Shown piece by piece: positions 33,479-45,865 of a stretch of 64,000 bases of DNA. The position numbers and the translations under genes are program-made. The notes under the pieces are model-generated. The model was given only the letters and a program-made list of their open reading frames with translations, was not told where the DNA came from and ran no database searches. Numbering within the stretch: the first letter of the stretch is position 1; each line of letters starts with the position of its first letter. Origin of the DNA: Venturia oleaginea (lineage: Eukaryota > Ascomycota > Dothideomycetes > Venturiales > Venturiaceae); contig JABMLP010000011.1 of assembly GCA_013176395.1 (NCBI GenBank), positions 1,054,001-1,118,000 of the forward strand. The letters are read 5' to 3'.

Positions 33479-35357
33479 TCAAAAGATACTAAACTTCCTC
33501 CTAGGACTGCCACCACCAATACCGGCAGAAGAGCCTTCGGCAGAGTATCCAGAGTCCCGATCCCCCTCCTCTTCAAAATCAATATCGAAACCCTCCTCCT
33601 CCTTGCCTGTCACACCATCAATATACTGATAATCCTCTCCCGTCTCCTCATGCGCCTCCCAAGCTTTCTGCATGGCGCCCCTGGTATTCCATCTCAATGT
33701 CCTTGAGATAGAATCAAACCATTCCGTCGGTCGTGATAGCACAGTTGGGAACGGATATTGCGAAGCAGCAATAGTGACATAATCGCCCTGTCGTAGCTCA
33801 ACGCGACCTTTGCCATCAAAAGCGCAGTAAGCTGTCGCGCGCGACGATTTGGGAACAGCGATGCGGAGAGCCATGGAGTCGTTTAATAACATAGGACGGA
33901 AGGAAAGAGTATGCGGACAGATCGGCGTGAGAAGAATGGCAGGAATATCGGGATGGACTAGCGAGCCGCCGGCAGAGAGGGAGTACGCTGTCGAACCCGT
34001 CGGTGTGGAGAAGATACATCCATCTGCTTGGACAACGGTGAGGAGTTCGTCGTCTCCATAGAGCTCGAGGTTAGAGACATATGGAGACGGACCACGATCT
34101 ATGACCACCTCGTTCAAGACCTCGAATTGTTCTGCTTCGATTGGATCATGCCTGTTGTTTGTCCCTGGTTCGGCAGCACTGGCCCGGTAGACGGTGCTAG
34201 GTAAATCGCATCCTGAGGTTCACTCTCATGCCTTCGTCGCCCATAATCGATGTGAGGGATTCCTTGAACTGGCGGAATTCGAAGTTCGTAAGGAAACCGA
34301 GGGAGCCAAGGGAAAACGAAAGTATCGGTGGCACTATTCGCTGAAACAGATGGCTCGTGTACAGAACTGTGCCGTCACCTCCTAGCGTGAGGACCAAATC
34401 GAACTTCTCTGGAGTGGTCCAGCAGAGATCCCGGGTCCAGAATCTCAGCATGCTCTCATATCTTGAATCTTTGGCTATGAGGCTCGTTACGTCGAAGCGT
34501 TTCGATGTCTTCAACTTTGCATCGACGTAAACATTGACTCCCACCTCGGAACCATTGCGCGGTGTAGAAAGTAGCCACTCTGCCAATTCCCGAGTCAAAT
34601 GCACAAGCTGATTATCGCGGGCCTTGGTGACTATCATGACATTCCGCACCGCTCGCTTGATCGGCCTCCTTTGCAGCTGCTTCGAGACTTCGCGTACCCC
34701 TGTTGCCGTTTGCATGAGTCTACTGTGGGTAAGATATGCATCGTCCTCCAACTCCGTCAGGACTTTCTCAATGTCCACCACATCGTCGAAGCGTTTGTGG
34801 AAGAAACATGGCGACCGCAGCGCAGACAATTTGCTTGCCATTGTCGTGGAGTTCTGTTCGAGTTGTAGATCGGCGAATGCTTCGCTCAAGCGCCTCGATC
34901 GAGAATTTGAAGGGCTCCCGTCGTCAGGTTTGACAATGTTGATATTGCTGCCATTGCCCGCAAGAAGCGATTGTATAGTGGAGGATATGGAGAGGTTGGA
35001 CGTAGGGGGTGGGCGGGAAACAAGGGCCTTCATGATGGTTTGGCGAGGGATAGAGTCAATTGAATATGCTCCTTTGCGATGGTGATTGAAGGTACTCGAA
35101 TTCTGGCTTGATATAGGGAGTGGAGCCGGTCGAGCAGTGACGCGGGAGGATGATACTGGCGATAGCGCAGGTCGGGATGAAGTGGTATGAGGTAGCTCTG
35201 CACCGTTCGGCCTGGCTATAAATTGATCTTCATGGCTGATATGTTTGATATTGTGACCATCTCCGACCATAGATTCAGGTCTTGGTGGAGGAATCGGTGG
35301 TTGTGTTGCATAATCCAGCTGCACGGTGATATCCTCGGAGTTTGTCGCCGCTGTCAT
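33479..35357 (-). CDS. NAD+/NADH kinase (UTR1/YEF1 type), one-base frameshift
   Basis: ATP-NAD kinase that makes NADP from NAD. The first part (386 residues from 35357) has a disordered N-terminus, then FDLVLTLGGDGTVLYTSHLF (GGDGT at 326-330) and LSFSLGSLGFLTNFEF. The second part, in the next frame, continues with EAEQFEVLNEVVIDRGPSPYVSNLELY, ADGCIFSTPTGSTAYSLSAGGSLVHP and ILLTPICPHTLSFRPM, all core kinase motifs. Coding likeness is continuous across the break (MRFT then TVYR), and the first frame stops with TAG at 34197-34199. One extra base explains it. No GT donor lies close enough upstream to make that TAG an intron acceptor without deleting the conserved GSLGFLTNFEF region. Total is about 625 residues. 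NADP supply is essential, so a dead gene would be surprising unless a paralogue exists. Confidence 0.85.
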
Positions 35358-37060
35358 TGTGGAGTTTGGGCGGGGAGCCAGAGATTAGTCCGGGGAAGGG
35401 GTGAGTGCGACGGGCGGACGAAGGAAGGACACACAAAGAGGAGAGACAATAATCCGGCTCTATCGAAATCTGTGTTCCCCTCTTCCGACTGTGCGGTAGA
35501 ATGCCTTTATCCTCCTGAGACGACCCGATCGCTTTGCATCATGTCTGGATTTGCTCAATTCATACACACGCGCCAGGTTTGCTCGTCATTCACGCCTGCG
35601 CCGTGGAGATGCCACTGTGTTTGCCGAGCAGAAAGAGAAAGTTGAAGAGGCACTTTACAGAAGCAACAGATGAAGCAAAAAAGCAAGCTATCACAAAGCC
35701 ACAGCTCTCCCTTCGCCATTCGATGCATCTGATTGCCCAGGGATGGTCATGCTCTGCGCGAGAAGAGGGAGATGGGATTAGGAGGACCTTGAGGATCCGA
35801 GATGTCTGACGAGTGAAAAGCTGATATGGACGCAGGTGTTTGGCAATGCTAACTATCCCTGATCCAAAGATTGAACCACAACCCTATATGGCTTTCCCTC
35901 CACGAATAACACTCGGCCTTTGTTTGTGTCCACTGCTGTCAATGCTCCAATCGACATCTACCCGCTCCCTTGCCGCCAGCCATGTTCTGACGGCATATCA
36001 GAAACAATTGGAAGGATGATCCAAGACCGCCATTCAACGCCTGATTATTGCCTTTGAGATGCGACATCGCTTAGCAGAGAGCGCTGGTTTCAGAGGGATG
36101 TGAAACATGTAACCCGCTGCGTACCAGGCGAGTTTGGTCAAATCCATCGCCGAAATTTGGCCAGGAGTTTCGGGAAGTATATTTTATTGTTTCGAATCTA
36201 CGCATTTGATGCTTCGGCGCGTACTAGACTTTGTGGCTGTGCTGGAAAATTAAGGCCTCGTGAGATGGTATCGCGATCGAGATTCAAGGTTTGCATGTCG
36301 GACTGGAGAACTTCACAAACCAAAGATTTCTTCCTGATGCGACGAAAAATTTCAAGGAGCTTGGTCACAATTTTTTGGAGAAAAATCACGTGCATGTAAA
36401 TGGGCAGCAACTTCAAGTTGTGTTAATCTCTACCTGTTTGAAACCCACAATAACATCTACCACATTGATAGCCTGTTCTAGAAATTCAAGACTGATCTCG
36501 CGTGTGCTCTTTCTATCTTTCTTCATCGAACACAGGACAACACAGGACGTTCCCATTGTTGGAGTCTTGGACGAAGAGTGAGACTATATTACTAGAGAAG
36601 ACTTTACATGTCACCACTGACTGCTTGCTATAGCTTCCCGGCAGCAGAAATTGGTATCACAACTAGAAATGCTTCGTCTTGACTCTTGTTGGTATGAGTG
36701 TTGATTGCTGGTACCTGAGTATCTGCGCCGACCCTTCACGCCGTAGGTGTTTGCGTTTGGCCGGGATACATGCGCGATATCTGTCCTGGACATACTATAT
36801 CTATATATTGATGATGACCCGGTGCGGCAGTCTATGATCTTCCATAAATCGATAGAAAGGCACATGTAAAGCGGATCGTTGTGTGGTTTGCAGAGGCGTT
36901 GGATCATCCAATGGCGAGAAATCGAGCATGGGCGTAGAGTGGCCCAAGTTGGTATTTTTGAACACGTTCAAATTTGCTGCCTTATCAAAGACCGATTTGA
37001 GTGAGCTCAAATTTCCTAAATCATAGGTATATTGGAGAGTACCGGCCATATTTTCCTTTA

Positions 37061-37095
<35 letters not shown>

Positions 37096-39785
37096 ATTTT
37101 AAGAACACATCTTGTGACGAACTCATGCGGACTATGTCGCGCGCGTTGATGACGCACTATCTGACCCCCGACCGATTCGATCAGATAGGATATCAGACGA
37201 GAGGGCACTAAGTCGGGTCATCCTTGTATTGGTGCAGATATTGATGATTGGCGAGGCTTATGATATTGCCGGCCTGCCAGATCTGTAAAGTGCCGATGTG
37301 ATCGAGAAGCGTAGATATCAGCGCGAATGTGACAGATATGAGCAGTGACATTGAAAAGTACAAGTAGTGATGAAGGATACGATGAACAATTCTGGGTTGT
37401 GACTTTATTGATGAAGTCAACGCTTTGGTCAACGAAGTTGGGACACGTTTTCGGCTAACATGTGGGACGGGCCGAGGACCCTGAGTGACATCATTGCTAC
37501 TGTTTATGTTTTCGCACGTCGCGTCATTCTCGTCAACAAATACAGCAAAAAACCAAGACAATCGTCGCAACTACATCTTCAACGCGATAAATCATTTTGA
37601 GACCAGAATAAACCTTAAGCGAATCTATTTGAACCGTTACCATTCCTCCTTTCGCTTGCGCCGTAAAGTCGCATTTCTCACCATGGAGGAAATCAAATCT
37701 ACGCGGTCAACGCGAAGGCACCTGACCAATTTCGCATTTGCACAACTACAATTTCGCTCTTGCGCAGCGGTGAAGGGCCTCGAATGATGGCCACTGACTT
37801 CCTGAGTGGAAAAAATAAGCCCGACCACCATTTCCCGGACTGAAGACCGAAGATTTGTTGTTTGCGACAGATCCATCTTCTTGCGCAATCGGCAGCCTAT
37901 CGTTTTGGGACAAAACCTCCATTTGCGCCGATGTTGCCAGACCCTTGACAACATGTGCACGTTAAGAGCAATGAGACGGCAGAAGTTCATCTGGTTCTAG
38001 TGTGGCTTCTCCAGATCTGGGATTCAGCTTACGGCCTGTTGACAAGTTCCTCTCAGCGTATCGCATTGCGGTTAATTCGGTTGATTCTAGCCCTAGATGT
38101 CCCGCTTTCGAAGTAGTAGAACGCTCGATGCGCCGTAGCAAACGATTCGTTCACGGCTGGCCATAACGGGTCGAGAACATCTGGCCATGGATTCCTTGAT
38201 GTACGCTCTCTGTCTATGGCGGCTTTTCTGTGGTTTGCTTATTCCTTACTCTTGCGCTGTTAGCGGTCGAATTCGTGATTATCCCGAGGACCCCAGATAG
38301 ATCGCTTCCCAAGCAATCACTGATCTTGTTCTGAAGGAGTACGTACCGATCGTCATCTTCAAAGCTAGGTAGATTGTTGCCCCCAAAAGACGGTCTTGAT
38401 TGTGACGCACACTAGAACACACTGAGCAACTTTTCGAGCGAACAACACATCGTACAAGGATGTTTGTGCTGGCGCCTTTCTTTATATTCATATCCGCGCA
38501 GCTTTTGTAACTCAAACATCGATTCTATGCCGTGATGGGTGCATTTCCGCAATCAACTTATCAAAGGAATCTGAGAATCGATGATCTGCAATTCTGCATG
38601 ACCAACAAAAGCAGCCCACCGTGCTCATGTGGCCAACCTTCGCGACTCCGATATCAGCGGCATTCAATTCCTGCGCAGCAAGATTGCGGGACAGATTGGA
38701 AGGCTAATTCACAGCATCTGGAAGATAAAGTCCTTCTTGCATTTCTGTTGAGCATGTCTCCAAGTGCCTCGCTCACGGTGTAATCGCATAATTCCATTGG
38801 CCAGTCTTGATGCGCTGCCCCAGATGGTCGTACCCTGCTGGTATGCTGGCCGGCTAATTCTGCACAAGATTTAGGTTTTACTGTTACTGTTGCTGTCAGA
38901 AACACAGGCGGGAAAGATTCCTTGGTCGGTATCTATTCATACCTAGAATCCAATCGATTACTGTAGTAGCGGTCTGCTCTGCCCACAGCTGGTGAACATC
39001 AACGTGACTGTTATTGCCCACTTCTAAACATAACTAGAAAATTGGAGTCACTATTATTCTGTAGACCTATAGTCTCCTAGTGAATAATCCATCCTGAGTA
39101 ATACTGGGCGTTCGAGAGAGTAGTTGAACTGGTCACGGTGAAACTCGTTTGTGCTCTCTTCTCCTCCGACCTCCAACTCAGCATCTCTCCTACACACCCA
39201 TTCAACGCAGAAACGTGTGGAAAAGGCCCAAATCAAGGAATTTCTGTTTCTCGGTATATCTTCCATCCTTTTAGGCAGTCAACTCAAGAATCCTGCTAAC
39301 CTCATTGTACAGCGCTCATCTCGACTGATCAAGAGGGACAGACTCTGCTCCAGAGATTCGACAACTGGAACCCATTTCGTCCATCATTGGTATGTCAAAT
39401 CTTTCTCTGATACTATGCGACCGGAATGATGGACTCACTGTTCCCAAATCCCCATCCCAACCCCAAAGACCATAGTCGCTGTCGCGGCCTTCTAGCCATC
39501 CGAACCGGCGGCATGAGAGACGCTGTACAACGCAGACATGTCTCCCGAAAGCATTATGGATGGCTTCAGTCATCATTACGAAGATACACCATGTTAACTT
39601 TTCGAGTACAGAAATCCATCATTTCCCATCGCCAGCGTCCGTCGTCGTTTACGTCCACTCCGTATGCGACAACCTCGAAATTGAAGACACCCAACCAAAA
39701 CCTTGAGCAAATACACTCTTTTCAAGAAGGCACAATACATATAGATATATTCGATAAAGAGAGTTGGCATCATTGCCCATTGATC
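35358..39785. other. 4.4-kb gene-poor region with a (TC)n tract
   Basis: The longest stretch without a supported gene. Open frames on both strands are short and do not join through splice sites into recognisable protein. The last ~600 bases probably contain the 5' leader of the zinc-cluster gene, and the frame open from 39,426 extends upstream of its chosen Met. An unannotated RNA or fast-evolving gene cannot be excluded. Confidence 0.4.
37064..37092. repeat. (TC)n microsatellite
   Basis: 29 bases of uninterrupted TC dinucleotides. Likely polymorphic in length. Confidence 0.95.
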
Positions 39786-41891
39786 ATGGATGTCTCGCAG
39801 TTGTTGGCCGACGATAAGCCAACCTACTCTCGACGCCTTCAACCATCAATCGAGACGACCAACAACAACCAAGATCAGTATGCAGCAGCATGGCAAAATT
39901 CTCAACTCTCTCCAGTGCGACCTGCTGTTGGGAGAAACCCAATGCCCCCTAGCCCATACTCAAACGGGCCTCCCCCAAAGCACGTCACGTTTGAGTATAT
40001 ACTCCCACCCGCAGAGGCCATACAAGATGGACCTCAGCAACGAGCTCGCTTGCCAATGCGGGTGAATATTTGGCCGCACGATGCCACCGACTCAATCGTT
40101 ACAACTGTCAAGAATTTCTACGGCTTATACGAAGGCGGAGGCGTCAGTTTCGAGGACAAAGACGGCTGCACTCTCATTGCGCGGTACGAAAACTTTACAG
40201 ATCGACAAACAGTTCATGTCCGAGTTACCGATGACTCGAACAGTGGCACTCCTCGCACATCAGTATCTCCCAAGCGCCCATCTCTTGGCCCTCCCTTTGA
40301 GATGGGCTCTCAGCACTTCAATCCAATGCAAGGAGCATCTAGACCTGCTTCTAGAGCCAACTGTAACAGGAGTGTGTCTCCTCACAACGCTGCTCGTGAT
40401 ACAAGAAGTGTTTCCGTCAGCACAAATCCAAAATCCCGTCCGCGAGCAGCCTTCAAGGCCCGCGCTGGGAGTGCGCATGGCAGTTTTGTAGACCCTCATG
40501 GTGTGCATGCAGGAGATAGCGACAGCGATGGTGGCAATGGCTCAGTCACTAGCTCTCGGCGAGGCAAAGTTGAAAGTATTGTTGCCAGTGCCGAGATCAG
40601 CGTGGAGAATATTGTCGAAGGAGGCCGACGCAAAAGGGCTCGGTTCGATAGCTCTGTATGATCAACACTATGCCAATGTCATGAGCTTCAACTAACACAA
40701 CGATTCTAGGAACTTCCGCTGTTCGTACCTTCGCAGGTTCCAGGCCCAATGTCTCTTTCCTCTGTCTCTCCTCAGCGACGAATTGACAATCCGAACAATG
40801 CCTCGCCTTACGGATCCTACTCCAACCAGCGAACCTTCTCATATAATGCTCATCCATTGCCTTCGCCTCAGAGCCATGGTCACTCGGATCTCTCATACGT
40901 GAGCAATGGTGGCACATATGGCACTCCAAACGGGGCAAACTATGGCAATAGAGGGTTGCGCCAACGGCCATCATACACTGCAGCTGCGCCTGGCGGTCGT
41001 ATTCTTCCCACTCCTGATCCCACTGTCGGGAGCGTCATTTCTGATGAGGATGTTGCTCTACAGCTGATGCGTCTGGGCGATGCTTCCAATTTCTCCAGCC
41101 ATGGTCGCATCTCCACATCCACACTTGCGGATGACGCTTTGAGCGGCAAGGCAGAGGTCTCCGGAGCATCCGATGATGGCAGTGCCATGGACGATGAGCT
41201 CCCACGTGCAGGATATGCCAGTGATGAGTTCAGTGGAGAAGAGTATGAAGACAACCAAGATGCTTCCTTCAAGGGCGAAAGTGACGGCATTATGCCTGAG
41301 TACGCCGATCAGATGCGTGCTGCAAATGGCGAGACAAAGACTATTGGTATGCCCGGCGTCAAGCGTATGGGATCTGTGTCGTCTCGCAAGAGCGCCAAAC
41401 CTAGCAAGCCTAAGAGCAGCAAGATCAAGACTGAGCAAGGCATGAACCAACCCATCTCGCCAAACTCTCTCCCGCCACAATCTCGAAAGACGTCTACAAC
41501 CTCCTTGCAGTTCGGCCCTGATGAAGAGGATCTTTCCACAAAGCCTCGCTGTCAGCGGTGCCGCAAGAGCAAGAAAGGTTGTGATCGTCAGCGCCCATGC
41601 GGTCGATGCCGAGATGCTGGTATTGGCATCGAAGGATGTGTCAGCGAGGATGAAGGCAACGGTCGCAAGGGACGATATGGGCGTCATATGGGCGTGGCTG
41701 TTAAGAAAGAAGACATGCCGAGTGCTATGAGCGGCCACTCCTATTCACACTCTCACGCACACTCTCACGCACACTCTCACGCACACTCTCACGCACAATC
41801 TCAATCCCACAGCCATGCGCCAGCCACTTTCCAGACCTCCATGGGTCCTCCATCGATGATGGGGATCAACAACAAGAAGCGCAAGAGGTAG
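39786..41891 (+). CDS. Zn(II)2Cys6 transcription factor with C-terminal zinc cluster
   Basis: Two exons (39786-40655, 40710-41891) with a 54-nt intron (branch CTAAC, acceptor TTCTAG); product 683 residues. The start MDVSQLLADDKPTYSRRLQ is chosen because the longer frame upstream is low quality. The binuclear cluster lies near the C-terminus, from Cys-571: CQRCRKSKKGC, CGRCRDAGIGIEGC. Spacing is CX2CX6CX5CX2CX9C, with a final gap slightly longer than the usual 6-8. Before it are an N-terminal domain (HVTFEYILPPAEAI...RLPMRVNIWPHDATDSIV) and long Ser/Pro-rich disordered regions. After it come basic residues, a His-Ser-His-Ala repeat and a basic NKKRKR tail resembling a nuclear signal. A nuclear DNA-binding regulator is inferred; its targets are unknown. 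Most fungal zinc-cluster factors carry the cluster at the N-terminus. Confidence 0.85.
41744..41808 (+). repeat. 12-nt tandem repeat encoding His-Ser-His-Ala
   Basis: Four to five near-perfect copies of CACTCTCACGCA give an alternating His-rich segment after the zinc cluster. It could bind metal or simply be slippage-prone coding sequence. Confidence 0.8.
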
Positions 41892-43159
41892 ACTTCACTG
41901 TTTCAACTACTGAGTGTGCTAAGTCTTTAGTCACCTGCACAACACGGTTCGACCCGCTCATCAACGTAGTGGCACTTTTTCCGAAATTTCCCTGTGTTTT
42001 AGAGATGACGAACATTGAGTAATGCGGTCTCTGAGTCTACTCACATTTCCTAATTATGATGGCGCAAAAGGGGTGTACAGGCGAATGATTTTCACATCAC
42101 ACATTCTCCCTACTCAGTTACCTTACTACAGCCTCAGGATTTTTCCTACACAGATTGCACCAATTTCCCCTCCGCGTTTCGTCGTTTGTTAGCTAGCAAT
42201 GTCTGCTCCCTCGAATGTTCCTGAGCTTCTAGCTTGGATACTCTTGGTCTCCAGTATTCCAGTATGCACAATCCCCAGTCCATGTTTTTTTGATTTGCGT
42301 TGCCATTATCTGATTCTGTACTGATGAAGGGGGAAATGAGATGGGAAGTGGGAAAAGCGGGGTGGATGCTAATGAGATGGCTGGCTAGAGGATGGCTGGG
42401 CGGTATAGCTTGAGGGGTGTATGGGTGCAAGGCGGGGTGTGAACAGGAAGAGCGGTCTACGCTTTCATGGATGGACTCTACATATCTCTTTTGTCAATAT
42501 GTTTGGTTTTGGGTGGTTGATATTATGAGGGCGTGGACGTGGGTTGGGGTCCAATGTCTGTTGAGGCGCGGACGTTTCTTTGATAAGGGTCCTATGTTAT
42601 GCAATGTCAATACTTTTGATCTACATTTGTTGTCCCTTTCAGACTCTGAAAATGTCTACCAGACAGGTATGAAGCAGTGCTAGTAGATATCTATCATGAT
42701 CACGTGATTGAATATAATCTTTCCCTGATTCCATCTTATTCTTACGGCCCTTGAACCTACAATCTAGATGTATTTTCCGAGAAGCAATCACTCGGAATAT
42801 ATCACTCTTCTCCAGCTTACGACAGGGCCCTTTTCTAATAATAACACCTCTTTCGCGATCTGTTTAGCGCCATCGTTCCATCCGGACTTATTATTCCCTT
42901 AGCACCCATAGCATACACAGCCCCCCCCCCCCCCCCCCAACTGAAGGATTCAATACTCTCGTCCAAGGGACCTTAGCCGGAGGATTACACTCATTGATTC
43001 TTGTCTCAGCCTTCAGCCAGTCATTTCTCCCCCTTCGCTTTCTATGGTGCGACCGTCATTCCAAGCTGCTTGGCCAGTTTGCGACTCAAAAGAACCATTT
43101 GACATCTCCTCGCGCTTCGCCTACAAATACAAGCATAATACCTATTCAATACATCAATC
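41892..43159. other. Intergenic with an 18-base C homopolymer
   Basis: Between the zinc-cluster gene and the transglutaminase fusion. A run of 18 C lies at 42921-42938. The final 200 bases are CT-rich, as in fungal promoters. No coding frame was recognised. Confidence 0.5.
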
Positions 43160-45865
43160 ATGAGCGAAGGCGCCCCGGCTCCTCCAATGTCCATACGCGC
43201 GCGTATCGCAGCCATGAAATTGGAGCAAGATGATACACCTCCACCCTCGTACGACCCTGCAATTGGCAAGAAGTCCAAACCACCACCTCCTCCGCTACCA
43301 AACAGACCGCAGTCTACAAATAATCCTCCCTTATTGAGAACTCATGACGTCACCATCGGGAACCAGCCTGCTGCACCACCACCATCTCCACCTTTGCCCT
43401 CGAGAGATTGCATACTTCCAGCACCTACTTTCAAGAAGTGGGAGAAGACCGAGGCTCCAACTCCGGTCTTGCCTCCGAGGAGGCCTACACAGTATTCTAC
43501 CCATAGTAGGAGGACGTCCACCGCTTCGGTAGCTTCGAACGGGCGACCAGTACCTCCTCTGCCACCGAGGAGACCTTCAGAGAATCAGAGCCTGGTTAGG
43601 AAACAATCTGTTGAGTCTATATCCTCGATTGAATCCGGGAGGACTTCTGCATCAGGCATCTCAACGAGAACAAGCTTCAGTGTGAATTCGAGGAATCCTG
43701 AGGGGTACGCAAAGAATCGTGTCAGAGCGCCAGAATACGACCCTTCAAGTTTGCCTGCGTTGCCTGAAAGGAGACAGAAGGACGTATCGGAAAAGGACAA
43801 TAAGAGACTATCCTTGCGTCCGACAAATCCTGTTCCAAATGGCTTATCCCAAATTGGTCGTCGCCCGAGTATGGAGCCTCCAGCATTGCCCGGGCGGCCT
43901 CCACTACCTGTGAGGAAGGACACCAAAATTGAGGAACCACAGAAGCCGAGGCGTTCGGCTTTGGAATGGGGTATGAATAAAACTACTAGTCAGGTAAGTT
44001 GTATGCTTTGCTCGTGGGATCGTATTGTGACTTGCGTGAATGTCTTCGCTCTCGAAATTTCGAGTGCCATTATGCTGTTTCGGGGACACCTTCTATGGTA
44101 TCGATATGACAATGAATTACAAAGCTGACTTCTCACTCGTCTAGCCTCCGCCAATTCCTTCAAGTCGGCCAACAGGAAATGGCGATATGGGTTCCACAGC
44201 AACACCAACATTAGCACCTTCAGCAGAACCGGCGCTAACAGAATTGACCTCTGCGAACTTCGATTCTGTGATTCTTCACTCTGGCAAACCAGCTTTTGTT
44301 GACTTCTTCGCATATTTCTGTGGCCGTAAGTAGAGCTCCCATACCTCCCGGGTATCCTTCACTAACATACATCACTAGCCTGCAAAGAATTTGCCCCGAC
44401 CTATCAGAAACTCGCCGATTCATTCCTCAATTCGCCCATCATAATAGCCAAGATAGACTCGGTCCAGAATAAAGAGATTGGTGAACGATATAGCATCGAG
44501 TGTTGGCCCACTCTCAAGTTTTTTGACGGTAAAGGCGGCATTGAAGACTACAACTCCTCTTGGGAGCTTGAATGGCTACAAAAATTCATCACCAAGAAGA
44601 CAGGCTTCCGACCTGGTGCCGCATACTCGGCATCTTCGCCTCCGCCCGTGCCTGTTTCTTCCAGACCAAATCTGGCGGAAGTTCAGAAGTCGAAGCCCAA
44701 ATTTGGAGCGACCAATGGCGCTTCGAACGGTGATGCGTCTGCTGGAGCAGGGCAGTGCATGAAATGTCGAGATTTCTCGGGTCCTGATAACCATGCTGCT
44801 CGATTCCCGCGACAATCTATACCTTCCACTGATATCAATTGGCTTGGTCATCAATTGTGCGATCAGTTTTCTAGCCCAACTGATAAAGCGAGGGCTATTT
44901 TTACTTGGTTGCATCATAACATCGAATACGATGTTGTCGCGTTTTTTAATCATAATGTCCAGCCTTCGACTCCAAAGAGCACTCTCGCGACGGGACTGGC
45001 CGTGTGCGAGGGCTATGCTGCATTGTTTAAAGCATTGGCCACGGCGGCTGGTCTAGAGAGTGTGGTCGTTGGTGGGCATGGGAAGGGTAAGCGATTGTGT
45101 AGTTCTTTTGATACTCTCCAACCGAGTTAAAACATTGGCTAACATCTCATAGGTTTCGGATACCAAGCAGGCGGAACCATTCCTCCTCGAAATCCTACCG
45201 GTCACGCTTGGAACGCCGTTAAGATCGACAATGGCGCATGGAAATTGATCGACCCATGTTGGGGCGCTGGAAACGTCAAAGGCAAAGGCCAGCCTTACAA
45301 TAAACAATTCAGCCCTGAGCACTTCACAAAAACGAATGATGAGTTCGGGCTTTCGCATTTCCCGGAAGACAGTCGTTGGTTCCTTAGAGATGATGGCCGT
45401 CCGACTATCAGTTGGGAAGAATACATGATATCTGATGGCACGCAACAGAAATGTATGGTATACTCGCCGGCAAAGACAGACCTTGGACTCGACGATAACT
45501 CCTTCGAACCCAAGTTCATGGATGTTCGACGGAATGATCCAGCCGGTGGTCCAACAGTGCGCTTCATGTTCCACAAGATCTGTCCGCATTATGATATCGT
45601 TGCCAAGCATGGACCACCTTACCACTACTACATCAAGATTGGAGAAGAAGAAAGATACTTTGAGAGTGATGGGTATTGGTGGTGGTGCGATATTAGTAGG
45701 CAAGAATTGGGCCAGTGTGCTAATGGGATGGTTGTTTGTGAGTATGTTAATCGGTACGGAAGTGATAATAGGAGTACGAGGGGAATGAGTCGAGAGGAGG
45801 TTAGGGAGAAGAGGGGGTGGAGGGGGTGGGGGATGAGTCATGTTGCTATGTGGAAGGTTGTTTGA
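43160..45865 (+). CDS. Proline-rich / thioredoxin / transglutaminase-like fusion protein
   Basis: Four exons (43160-43993, 44145-44325, 44379-45086, 45153-45865) encode 811 residues. Residues 1-280 are disordered with many PPxPPxR SH3-ligand motifs. Residues about 305-410 are a thioredoxin fold: SANFDSVILHSGKPAFVDFFAYFCGPCKEFAPTYQKL, with the CGPC redox site at 337-340 preceded by Phe instead of the usual Trp, then IIAKIDSVQNKEIGERY and a cis-Pro region ECWPTLKFFDG. Residues about 490-811 form a transglutaminase-like peptidase-fold domain: Cys-548 in AVCEGYAALF, His-592 in GHAWNAV, Asp-608 in KLIDPCWG. The triad is complete. Fungal relatives of the C-terminal part act in cytokinesis or cell-wall adaptor roles (Cyk3-like), where enzymatic activity is unproven. 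No signal peptide is seen. The redox domain inside such a scaffold is the odd feature. Confidence 0.85.

Noticed and set aside
34197..34260. Treating the TAG that ends the first NAD kinase frame as an intron acceptor
   Set aside because: The nearest upstream GT gives a 27-nt intron, too short, and longer choices would remove the conserved GSLGFLTNFEF to MRFT segment.
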